64,000 nucleotides of DNA from Rostratula benghalensis (taxonomy: Eukaryota > Chordata > Aves > Charadriiformes > Rostratulidae). The notes under the pieces were generated by a model that had not been told where the DNA came from, ran no database searches, and saw only the letters and a program-made list of their open reading frames with translations. The stretch is from positions 1,548,035-1,612,034 of the forward strand of contig VXAI01000193.1 in assembly GCA_013399305.1 (NCBI GenBank). Reading direction: 5' to 3'. A program made the translations under genes and the position numbers. This document shows, one piece after another, positions 25,701 to 37,628 of this stretch; position 1 is the first letter of the stretch, and every line of letters begins with the position of its first letter.

Positions 25701-27292
25701 AAGCAGCATATTAAATCCTTCATTCAAGTCTCCGGCAGAGTGATGAAGGCCACCCCTTACTCTCAGGGCTTTAGAACAAACTCTCCATGCACAGAATTAC
25801 GTTTTGCCCATTTATCTTCTCCAACCAATTTCATTTGCTAAATATTTTTTCCATTTCTTTTCTTCTGCATACGTTGCACCGTGTCTATCACGCTGTAGTT
25901 TTTTTGAAGCACTTGGGTAGTCAATGCACAGATATAATCCAGTTTTTTTCAAAGCCATAACGTGCCTTGAGGGATGTGAAAGGTGTTAAGAAAAATAAAT
26001 AAGGCGGCAATAGTTTTTGGTTCAGCCAACCAGCCTAAAGTTACATTTTTCTAAGCACTTGTATGTATTCTTAGCCACTTTTAAGTACGTGTTAAAAGCA
26101 CAGAAAAAAATAAAGAATTTGTCATTTTTCTGTAAGCCCTGGAAACCTCTGCAGCTCCCTGCTATAAATGCAGAGGACAACGGATGAGGAAGAAAGTCGG
26201 TCACCTTCTTACTGCTAACTGGATTCAGGAGGTCAGCCTATTTAAGCTCTTCAGCAACAACTTACTTCAGTGGCTAAACCAAAACCGGTATTTAACAAAC
26301 CCAACAAATTTGTAACAAAAGCTTGCTGAAACCACTGCAGAAGAAAGCCAAAAAATATCTGATAGTCAAAAACTATAACAATTATTCTTTAAAATCCTGT
26401 TATTAGGATATTGCCAGCATTTTTCAGACAAAGGCAGACATTTTATTTGTTCAATTTGAGCTTTACCTGTCTGACTGGTTACAAATACAAACAGTAACAT
26501 GTTTAATATTTTTTCCTAAAGTTTCGTATTTCAAGAACGTTTTTCTGAAAGATGCCACTGTCTTGTATGTGAAACAGCTCCAAAACGACCCAATACAGTT
26601 GCAGAAAACAAGGAGGGATGAAGGAGAAAAGAAAAGCTTAGATGTCTAAAATACTGCCATTACTGAGGATATCAAGGTAAAAACTGAAGGGATGAGCTGA
26701 AGGTATGCTCAGTGCTCAAAGCACATTTCCGAAATACAAGATAACAATTTGTCAGAGAACATCTTTCTCTTTATCTCCCTCAGAGGGTTGCAAGATTATT
26801 AATCTTCAGAGCACAAAACACTGCAAAACTACAATTCCCGATGTACCCTGCAGCCCATTCAATTACCACAAGTACATGAGTCCTTGCTAAGAGAAAGAGG
26901 ATTAGTTTTAAGAAAACATAAACCGAGCTCTGCTCTGCAGTTCCCAGCTCGTCGTGGTGGGGGATGTATTTTTTCCCATGCTCTGTTCCTCTCACAGGAA
27001 AAGAGAGAATTAATCAACAGAGAGGCTGAATAATATTTTTGGTTTCCTGTGAAAGAACAATCTCAAGACGGCACTGCAAACACGTAACCACTTTTGGAAG
27101 AGGCTTTGGCAATGCCTTCAACACAACCCCAATGTGGTACTGAAACAGTAACCTCAGAGCAAAAAGGCCTGTCGCTGGGTTTCCACTAACCCCCAAAACG
27201 CTTCAGCTGACCAACAGAAGAAGAAACAAAACTCAAGCTGAAATAATGAAGTGGCAGCACTGAGAAGGAACTAAACTTCCTGGCGTGGCTTA

Positions 27293-27320
27293 GGGGGGGA
27301 AAAAAAAAAAAAAAAAAATA
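27293..27320. repeat. G7 followed by poly(A), 19 A
   Basis: A purine-only tract of seven G then A19. It is not preceded by a recognisable retrosequence. Confidence 0.9.
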
Positions 27321-28589
27321 AAATCAGATCAAGCCAGGACAAACCCTCTTTGCGCATTTATTACAGCTGCACCCGTGGCCCAGTGCTCTGGAGCCACAGA
27401 GCAGCTTTCACAGACAGGGAAAATGTCTCATCTGGTTCTGTAAAAGCAACGTGCAGATGGCACACGCAGGCCTACGTACAGATGGATGATACCATCACAG
27501 ACACGCGCATCCTTTCCCAGTCTGAGGTCACAGCCACCGCACCAGGGTTTGACACGCCACGTGTTACAGTGATGACTAAACAGAAAGCCAAACTTCAACT
27601 GAAACATCTCTGGTGCATCCTTTTCCCCAGAAGGTTCAAGACGGGGAGAGGAGAATGAGGGGGGAATAGCTGCAGGAAAATATTTTAACTCCCATACCCG
27701 TGCTTCCCCATCACCTGGTTTGGTGGAGCTTCTTGACCTCAGCTCCATCCTACTGCCTGCCTCCTCCACCCCACTCCCCAAGCTCAGGTGAGTCACGGGG
27801 TGCCATAATGGATGGAGCAGAGGGACACCCACCATACCCACCACACAAGCACAAGAGGCTCCTGCAGCACCAGCTGCCACCAAAGCCTCCACGGTGTCCA
27901 GCGGTGACAGAAAAGATGCATCTAAGTTGCCAGCAAAAGCAAAGATCCATCCAGTGGCAGCCCCAAAAATGCACAAACCACCATATAAAAGCAACTAATG
28001 AGATTCAGCGCATCCACTACTTCAACAGAAGAAGAAAAGAAAAAACCCACATAGTACAGCAGACCACCATCAATCCCTGGGAAGGTGAAGGAGAAGATGG
28101 CTAAGGAAGCACCAAGGGGAACAGCCTGCCACTCTGTGGAGAAGGCAAGGGGTCTCACCCAGGAGGTGGCCTGTCCTACCAGAGCCCCAGCAGCTCAAAC
28201 CAAGTTGGATAATAAACTCAACCTCACAGGAGATACAAACACCTGGAATTTGGTGCCTGTGCCCACCCCATTACCAAATTAACCATCAGGGAGGGGGCAG
28301 ATGACACGGACCAAATTTACTGCCTGGTACTGTAAGACAATTAATTTCTCTTTCAGCTATTTTATTGGCACAACCCCTGCTCTCTAATGGCTCTCTTTTC
28401 CTGACTATGAGAAATCACTGGGCAGTTTGTGCTAACTGCTTTCCCATCATGTTTCATTTCCAAACACCATCTTCTGTCAGTTTATTCCCATTCAACCCAA
28501 AGTGACTGTCAACGTGAATACAGATGATCTGCTCATTTTTATAATCCTCTAATTTTGAGACCAGTTTCTACTTCCCCGGCTCCTTGAAC

Positions 28590-28702
28590 TTATAAAGCTA
28601 ACCAAACCCAAGGAAAACCAAACTAAAAACCCACCAAAAGCAAACAAACAAAAAAACCCCCAGCACATAAAAGAAAGGAGAAAAAAAAAAAAAATCAAAC
28701 AC
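28590..28702. repeat. A/C-rich low-complexity tract with poly(A)
   Basis: Repeating AACCAAAC-like and CAAACAAAC units end in a run of about 14 A near 28681. Confidence 0.75.
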
Positions 28703-31068
28703 AAAACACTAGTAGATTGAACCTTAGCATTACAGGAAATCTATTCTATAAAGGTCATTGATCCATTTATGTTTTATTTTAAGAAAGGAGAAGAATTGTA
28801 GAAAGTGGGAAAACATCCAACCAAAGGGGGGGAAAAAACAATGCAAAACCAAAACACCAAAACCCCCCAAACCCAGCCCACCCCATCCCTGCAGTGTTTT
28901 ATAAATAGTGTGTATATAAATATTTTGCACCATAAGTAGGCACTTTCTGTTTTTTTATTTCTGCTTATTCAACTAAATTTTAGCATTTAAATCAAAAGGC
29001 CTTTCTTGAGGGGCTGAACCCACACCTCCTAGCACCCACAAACTTGTGTCCAACACTGGTAACACTCTCAAAGTGCAGCAAAATCCAGTAAAGACTGGAG
29101 GGAGTCATGGGAGGGTTAAAAAGAAAATAAGGAATCCCTGGAAATGGTCCTGCCCTGCAATTATGTAACTCAATATCAAAGGTGCGAAAGCTGGAATGAA
29201 AATATTTGATGTGACAGCTCTTCACCTCAGTTGTAGCGTGCCCTATCTAAATAGCAGGAGAGCAGATGGTAATTTTCAAGCACATTTAGACCGGAATACA
29301 AACGATATTTAAAAATAAATGCATAAATAAACAAATAACAGCACACATGGAATAAATAAAGCAAAGCCTGTGTAGGGGGAGCGAATGTCTTACTGGGCTA
29401 ACCCATGTAGCTGGGTAAAAAACAACCATCACCACACACACAAATTTACAGTCACACAAGCCTTTCTTCAGATCTGACATTTACAATTTCTTTCTAAGCT
29501 AAACCACCAAAATTGTGGAGCAATACAAAGATGCATGGACTTGCACTGGCAAAAGCTTTGAAGTTCATTGGTATTAAATCTGCAGCCCGGTAAACTGTGA
29601 AAAAAACCTCTGCCCTTTCACACAAAGCAGCTTTTGAATACTTGTTTTGAAAAATTTTAAGTGAATAAGTAAACTGCATAAAATTCGTTCAAACACCCGC
29701 CACTACCTAGAGATTTATGCGATGTCAGATGCACCCTCAAACTTCACATTATTTTGATGATAAGAAGCAATAAATCATTTTAATATTAATAAAGACCGGT
29801 TTCAAAATGCTGCTTGCTCCACAGATAATTCTGAATAGTTTTCCAACTGTCCAATCAAATAAATCAGTATCTGGGGTCACGGCAGAGGTGGATTTGCGAG
29901 CTATACAAGGTCTGCATTTAATTGTCATAGCAAATCCCAGATTTAAAGCATCGCTAGGGCTGACAGAGCCAAGAGCAACCAGTGCCATTGCTAAGTGGTG
30001 CCTACCACTGCCCAGGAATCCACACTGTCGGGATGTTTCTGGATACAGAGATACATACACACATACCAGCCATATATATCTATGCATTTATACATAATCT
30101 ATCTATATTTAATGTCAAAGACATTGTTTAACAGGACTGGGAGCAGATAAAGACAAAGGGTATAAATACTTAGGGAATTTTTCTTTTCTTAAGGATCAAA
30201 TAATCACCAGTACGGATAGTGGAAGGGGGGGGATGCCCACACACACCTTTCCCAGTTCTCCCCATCTATACAGCTGGCCAAGATCTCTTTCTGATCGCCA
30301 CCTTTTCAGGATTGCCAACTATTCTAAGAAGCAAGTAAATGGCAACCTACAACTGACAAATAAACAGAAACTGTTTACAAATTTGAAGCTTAACTTGCTG
30401 TGTTTTTAAGGAAAAACAAACAGGTTGGCAACTTAACTAAACAGAACTTCTAAAACTGCTTTTACACGTACTGTTCTAACAAACTACACACATATAACAA
30501 GGCCACTTGAACATACAAGTCTTACAGTAACATCCTACGTCAGTAAATCACGAAAAAAAAGTAAAATTATAAACCAGTGAGCACTCTTACCTCAATAATC
30601 CTGATGTTAATTATTTCTAAGTCCTGATGCTTCACCCAGAGCAGAAGTACCTAAAATTAACAATTTCCTCCACCAGCACAGCTATGCACCCCATCCATGC
30701 CCTCTTCAGTTCACCTCACGCTCAGGGCAGCGCTCCTCTCTTGTGTGACCACACCAATTTTGCCTCCCCACTGATCTCTCTGCATCGCCCATATCGTCCC
30801 CTGTGCACATCTCCCATCGGTTTTCTCTTTCCCCTTCTCATCCTCATTTTTAAAGGCCACCCCAGCTCATCTCCAGACATTCTCCTGTGATGCTACCATC
30901 TTAAGCCCGACCTTGCACGCAACACAGCAAAGCCCTGCTACTCTGGGAGCACACCTTAGAACCCTGCTGCTGCAGAGGGGCAGCTTCTCATGATGGCAAC
31001 AAGGCACAATTGGACCCGAGATCAACTGAGACTGGAAAGATTTCAAGACAAGACTGTTCAAGCCAACC

Positions 31069-31139
31069 AGAAAAAAACCCAAAAAAACCCCAAAACAAAC
31101 AAAAAAGCCAAACACAAATCCAAAAAACAAACCCAAAAA
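31069..31139. repeat. A/C-rich (CAAAAA/AACCC)n tract
   Basis: About 70 bp made almost only of A and C on the plus strand, with AAAAAACCC and AAACAAAC units. Confidence 0.85.
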
Positions 31140-34100
31140 GAAGTGATCAAATTAAGTGCTGAGATAAAAGCAATTAATTGTTTTGTCTACAGCACAAGTG
31201 TTTCCACCTGATGTGGAAGAACACATTTGTTCCACGTGTGCTAGAACTCCAGCACGTTTCAAAATTGGATTTCACTTCCATATTTTGCAAGAACGCAATT
31301 TCTGCTCAATAAACACTATTTGGATAAAATGCTACTGAATATGCAGCACCAGGAAGGTATTTTATCATTTATTTGCAAGTATCATGTATTTTATAATAAA
31401 TTAGCATAAGAGTTCAGCAGCAGAGTCAAAATCTGTACCCAAGCATCCTAATTACCTGGATTCTTTCTATATTCCAACTCTAATGTGTTATCTCATTTGC
31501 TCATTAGTATGTAGTATACATGCATTACTAAAAACACACAAATGAAATTATCATAAATATATAACTACAGCCACATTTTTATTAGGTTTATAGAAATCTG
31601 AATGAAAGCCAAAGTATTAAAAGCAAAACTTCCATATAAAATTGTAACAAATTGTGTATTAAGTTTAATTTATTCTCTAAAATACCCCAAAAAAGTTCTA
31701 AATAATTATATTTTATACAAAAAACTAGCATTAACTGTCTATTCATTGTCTAGAACTAGGGGTTATTATCTGAAATAATAACTTGAGTATATTGTAACAT
31801 GGCTCCCAGGCATTAAAAAAATATAAAGCCATTTATTAGCTATTAATAGAGCCAGACTAAAGTGATACAATTAAGTCACAGTTTAATCTACTGTATAGTT
31901 TTAGGAATTTGTTTAGCTTGCTTCCTTGTGGTCAATTTTGGAAAGTAAACTGTTAATCAAACAGTAGTAAGACCCCAACTCCTAAAGCTCACCAAGACAG
32001 AGAAGAAGAGGTACTGAGGAACACTTAGTGTGCGTACATTTACACCTAGTCTCACATGGAAATCTGGTAAAATAAGCATGTCTCTATTTGTATGGTTTTG
32101 ATTTCACAGCAAGCAGTGAGAATTGAGACAGATGGCTAACCAACATACAAAATGCAAAAACTGTTCTCCAGAAGTGACTCACGCAAACTCGGTAAAACCT
32201 ACAGGTCCACACCTGACCTCCTCCCTTGGAGAAGCTCTCAGTGATCTTCAGAAGGACAAGTTGGGGAAAGGAAAAGAGAGCTTCATAATTTCTGTAAGAG
32301 TTTTTCAATTCCATTTTTCACAGAACTGGATCAAGTCAAATTTAGGAGAAAAACCTGCTCATATAACATTCACCAAGTCTCCTACTTAGAAGTCCTCCTT
32401 ATGAACTATGGTTGGTCAGAGCTTCTCTCAGCCAGGCTTGCCCACACTGTGGAGACCACAGCAACCCACAGACCAGCCCTGCCAGCTCGCTGCTGTCTCT
32501 ACAGTAAGTTTTTCTGGAGGAAGCAAGTATTATCCTGCTCTGGATTCCAAGCAGGATGCAAAACAGCATTTGTGTTTCTTCTGAACTCTTACAGTTTACC
32601 CAGGGTGTTTTAGAAGCAGCAAGAATGTCTTCCATTTCCAGGAGGCGTTTTCATATCTCCTACATGCATTTTAAATTACTTGCCCGATGGCAAACATCTC
32701 AGGCGTAGAGAACCCATCTCCACAAAAAGCACTCATTCTTGTAAAATTAAGAACCACACTACATTATTTTTAGTAATTAAAGTTCCTAGTTTCTGAAGGC
32801 ATAACAACATGCAACAGTTTTAATAACTTGACCACATTGTTGGAACGAGAGATTCACTAAAAGAACAACAAATACTCTGATTGCAGTAACACGAAGGAAA
32901 GTGATACTATAAAGACCACATTAGTTTTCAGATCTTTGGGGGTTACTTTGATTGTTTGATAATATTTTCAATGCCTGAGACAGCAAGTCTCTCCCATGCA
33001 TCCACACATGGCCAGAGTTCTCCAGTCAATATCCTTGCCCTGTCTGTGAAAGTATAGCCCATTCTATAGGCTTGTACGGTGGACTTAAAAAACTCTTCTT
33101 TGAAATTTTTGTTCTTCAGTTGCATACAGACTGAGACCAAAAGACCTGAATCATCTCCTTTTAACCTAAAATGTTATTCAGTTCTTGGGAATTCTCACAA
33201 TCAACCACATTCTCCGGTTCTCTGCAGCCATCTTAATTCCTTATCTGAGCTCCATCTCCACTAGCCGTTTTGAGGGACCAAAAAACCAGACTCCATTTTC
33301 CAGTATCGCTTTCTTTCACTCAGCCAAATATCACATTAATGCTTTAAAACTGCAGGATTGCACAAGGAACTCATGCTCAACTGATTATCTACCATGACCT
33401 TCAAAGCTTTCTCTGTCACTGCTTTTCCAGAAGAAAGCGATAGCCCAGAAGTGAGACCTGCATTTTAGTTCCTCAATCACAGTGGATTTATGCAAATCAA
33501 AGTATTGTGTCTTAGTCTGCTCTTATCTTCATTTAAATTGGCAAGCAGGAAAATCTGGTATGAATAATATATTTTAATCTTATCTTACATTAATTATTTT
33601 TTTTTGTTATTATTTTAAAGAAAGGTTCAGGCTCCCTGATTGGTAACTGTTCTGTTTTGTGTTATTATTAGCTCTAGCTTTTGCACTAGGCTTGGCAAGT
33701 CTTTCGCTAACCAGAAAAGCATATTTAAATGTCCACACACACTTATTTAAGCAATTATGTACTTAAACAAATATTTATTCAGTTCTTAAATGTAACATGT
33801 TTATTACATTAGAAAAAAAATGGTAAACAGAACATTTCTTTCTTACCAGATTTTTTTTAATTCACAATTAGTGCTCATTTATAGTTGAAGGAATTTGACT
33901 CCTTTTAAAAAGGGTCTTCGTTAGTTAAAGAAACCACTTTAAAATAAACTTGATCCACATTCAAAATATCCTTATTAAACAAAACAAGAAATAGCTTCAA
34001 GAAGCAAAGCTTCAAGCTCTAAAATTCTGACAGATGCTGAAGACAGACACAGCAGGAGAGAATTAAGTTTTTCCTCAATTACTCATTTAGTAAAAAACAA

Positions 34101-36414
34101 AAAAAAAAATACTTTAAGCCATTTTCCAAGCATCGTCTATAGAAAAAAAAAAATTCCTCTCAACCGATTTAGCTTATGACTGTTCCCATCTTTGTTATTG
34201 TCCCTCTGAAAGAAACAGACACGTGTTTGTTGGTGTACACAACATACCTACCATCTCCATACATCCACAGTCATACACTTTATCCTGCTGCTTATTTGAG
34301 CTCAATTCTTTCTATATACAATATAGTTAAATCAAGCTATGGTCCTTACAACTAAAAATCGCTGATTAACTTCCATAACCAGTTCCTCTTCATCTACCCC
34401 TGAATTCCTCTGTGTCAGGTACAGTTCTTTTTCCAGGCAAATTGTCACCTGCGTTTACACACGCACCGTTTTAGGATTAAGTTGTAAGGGTTTCAACACT
34501 GGCAGCAGGTGGTGTTCAGACCCTGCTCCCCCTAGCCTCCCCAATGCAAGTAACATTCCTAAAGGACTGGTGACCCTGCTTTTACTTCATGGTTCAGTGG
34601 TATCTAGTGGGTACTAACTGGTACCCTCTTCTCCTGCCTTCTCTGCCAGGACAGTAACTCAGAAGCATTGAAGATCATTTGCTTTTGAGCGCTCAGTGAT
34701 TCAGAAACACATAATATTGCTCTTGATATAGAGTACCACTTTCCCTCCCCCTTCTACCCATTCAATTCTCTCTAAATAGGTTATAACCGTTTATTTTAAC
34801 ATTCCAATCCTGTGAACCTTCCCACTAGATTTCAAGTAATACCAAGTAGATGAAATTTATAATCGTAAATGAGAAATTTCAGCTCCTCTTGTTTATTACC
34901 CTGGCTGCCAGCATTAGAGCACAGGCAATTAAATAGGGTGGCTCCCGCCCCCCCTCCCCTTCCTATCACATCTGGGTACCTTGATAACTTTTGTTCAGAA
35001 AACCATGATTTAGATTCCAACGTGTGCTTACATGTCCCTGTAATCTTACCCTCCACCCTCACTGCGCCAGCTCGGAGCTCTTCCACCCCCCCAAGCCCCA
35101 GTGCCCCCCAGCAAATCGCTTCTCCAGCTACTGGAGAGAGAGCCCAGCCAACAAACACCCTCCCTTCCCTTTGTAGACGAGAAACCAGCTTCTCCAAAAA
35201 CCCAGCAGCTTTCTATACTGATTTTTTCACGCACTTCCAGGATCTTTGTTTCTGTACTGCTTATCAGGAAGGAAGGCAGGCTTTTTGAGCACATCACCTG
35301 GATAAAGATGTTTTTAAAAGTCTTCTGGTAACCAGCATATTGAAACCCTACCTTACTCAGGTGAATTCTTTCACCGAAGCTGACTGACAGGACAGCTAAA
35401 TATGGCTGGAGGCAGAGGAAAGGGAACAGAGGGCACTACGTTTTTTGCACTAAGTGGAAAAGGCGGGTTTTCTCCTATCTCATAGGAAGTTCTGAGATGT
35501 GATAATGTCCCTTGGTTATCAACTTTAGGAATTACCAGCAGCCTCAAGAGTGTGAGCCATACCTTAGGTCAGAAAAAGCCTGTCCAGGTGTATTTTCTGG
35601 CAGTGGAGCAATTCAAGATCGTGGCTTTAAAGTCCTCCAATGCTATAGCATGGGTTTAGTCCACTTATTTCTGCTACCTTGAAATTTCTGAGATATTCTG
35701 TCATTTTGTTCTATACTGGGAAAAATAAAGAAGCCACTGCTTCAATATGCAGCATGGTTTCAGGAAGTATCATGTTCTAAATTAACAGTACTGTAGGGTG
35801 TCCAAAGGGATGAAAAGTAGTCAAGTCCAGGAGAAGACACTAAACCACAGTGGCCAGTCATGTATCGTCAGCAGCTTCGTCCAGCAGAAAGACTATCAAC
35901 TTTTTTTGTTTGGTTTTTTTTTCTTTAAAGATTTGCATTTGCACACTTATTTTCACACACCTCTCCTCTTAACAGTTATCAAAACATACTTCCATCCAAG
36001 GGACTGGACCTGTGTTACAAAAAAAATACATCTCAGTGCAACAGATTTTTCCACAGCCCTGTTGTCACTAGGTTTACCTCTACTGTCTCACAGGCAGATG
36101 AGCCCATAACCCCTGAGGTTTTCCACCAAATAACCCCACAATGGGACAGGTCACCACAGGAAGGGCTTGTAGCCTCTCCCACCACCTCAAAAGCCAGCCC
36201 CCCCCCACTAAAGGCAAAGCCTCTGCTTGGAAACTGCAGCTGTAATGGCAGAACTGACACCAATAGCACAACCTTAGGCAAATTTCACTAAAAATCATGT
36301 AAACCAACAGGAGAGATAATGGCTAGTGGTGGTGTTCCTGAACACAAACAGGGCTTCAAAAGGGAGGACCCCAGCAATACAGGTTCTACCCCCAGAAGGG
36401 AGGGCAAAAATAAG

Positions 36415-36760
36415 ACTGACCAGCATGACAAGGAGTTGGAAGGGACCTCTGGAGATCACCTGGTCTAACCCCCCTGCCAAAGGCAGGTCCACCTACAGCA
36501 GGTTGCACAGGAACGTCTCCAGGTGGGTTTTGAACATCTCCAGAGAAGGAGATTGCCCCACCTCTCCAGACAACCTGTTCCAAGGCCGTGCCACCCTCAA
36601 AGTGAAGAAGGTCCTCCTCATGTTTAGATGGAACTTTTTATTAAAGTTTCAGCCCATTTCCTCTAGTCCTGTCACTGGGCACCACTTAAAAAAAAAAAAG
36701 AGTGTCTTCTTGACACCCACCCTTTCAGTATCAAGCATCCATAACACCTCTATCCAGCAC
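36415..36760 (-). mobile_element. CR1 LINE fragment (avian), 5'-truncated
   Basis: The reverse complement of a CR1 3' end. The plus strand begins 'ggagttggaagggacctctg', continues with the block corresponding to 'gagatcatctggtccaaccc', then 'gcaggttgcacaggaacg' and 'aacctgttccaaggccg', and reaches 'cctgtcactgggcaccac' (36667). An expanded A12 run near 36688 splits the block before 'cttgacacccaccctttca'. The tail repeat at the low-coordinate end is worn away. The long plus-strand ORF covering this interval is an antisense artefact of the repeat. Confidence 0.93.
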
Positions 36761-37600
36761 AACATCCCAGGTTTCCATTAGTCACTTATTTTTCCATGAG
36801 CAAATATAGAGTGTTACTAACAATAATAATGTAGCAATAAGGGCAAACATGTACACCTCTGCCTATGTTGACAAATATTTTTGCAAGGATCATTTCACCT
36901 GCAGCCAAACAGAGAAAGTTGCCCTGAGACAGCGAATCTTAAGAAAAGAAAAAGAAAAAAAAAATCCCTCAAGGCAACTGAGCACAAATATACTGTTGTA
37001 TGTCGCTTGGTCCCACAAGCACCTACGTTGACTTCAACCATACGAAAAATTATGGGACAAGAGCGAATTCACGTCCTTTGAAGAGGCCCTGTAGCCCAAT
37101 TCATTCTGCCTTTTTCAGCACAATGGGGATTTTCACACCATATCACATTCCAGCATCTGAATATCTCAGTTTCCAAAACAAGATGTTCACAGCACAGATA
37201 AAGAACTCCAGCAAGTGCACCAGAACAAGACTAGACTTTTTTCAACCCCTATTCATATATCAGGTACAATCACTCACAGTGTGTATGAAAATAACAAAGA
37301 AATAGAAAGTATTTAGTCTTAGTAATCTTATTGCATCCTTTAGGTGAGCCCTTTACAATATTTGTTTTCAAATGTAATTTGACATACTACACATCACCTG
37401 CATTGCCAGATGAATGCTACAACTGAAAGCAACACAGGGAGAGCAAATATTGCATTCCAAAAACAAAGACAGCATAGCAATAAAAACGTGCAGATTTAGG
37501 TTAGATACACTGTACAAATATCTCCAGGCTAATCACTGTTACAGCATCCTCAGTGTTTCCCACTGCTGTTGTCTTCCTTTAACAGGGCAGGGGAAAAGGG

Positions 37601-37628
37601 AAAAAAAAAAAAAAAAAAAAGAGAAAAA
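37601..37628. repeat. Poly(A) tract, 20 A then GAG then A7
   Basis: A20 on the plus strand within a purine-only stretch that starts near 37591 (GGGGAAAAGGG). Confidence 0.92.

Larger units (their letters stand above)
18076..36414. other. Long intronic stretch with only simple repeats identified
   Basis: I recognise no exon, RNA gene or named transposon over about 18 kb. It contains poly(A)/(T), (CA)n and A/C-rich tracts, a 17-bp tandem duplication at 18621-18653, and a GC-richer patch at 27650-28270 with fortuitously long ORFs. Pyrimidine-rich stretches lie at 30630-30970 and 34900-35190. Some AT-rich parts (for example 26390-26510 and 31690-31900) resemble conserved non-coding sequence, but this cannot be tested here. 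Confidence 0.55.

Noticed and set aside
27428..27994. 188-codon open frame on the minus strand
   Set aside because: No recognisable domain, biased composition, overlaps another open frame on the other strand, and lies in an intron without a supporting splice structure.
34832..35288. Overlapping 121- and 139-codon open frames on opposite strands
   Set aside because: Both lie in a C/T-rich stretch with no family resemblance. Mutual overlap suggests chance.
36326..36781. 151-codon open frame on the plus strand
   Set aside because: It is the antisense of a CR1 LINE fragment; antisense CR1 often stays open by chance.
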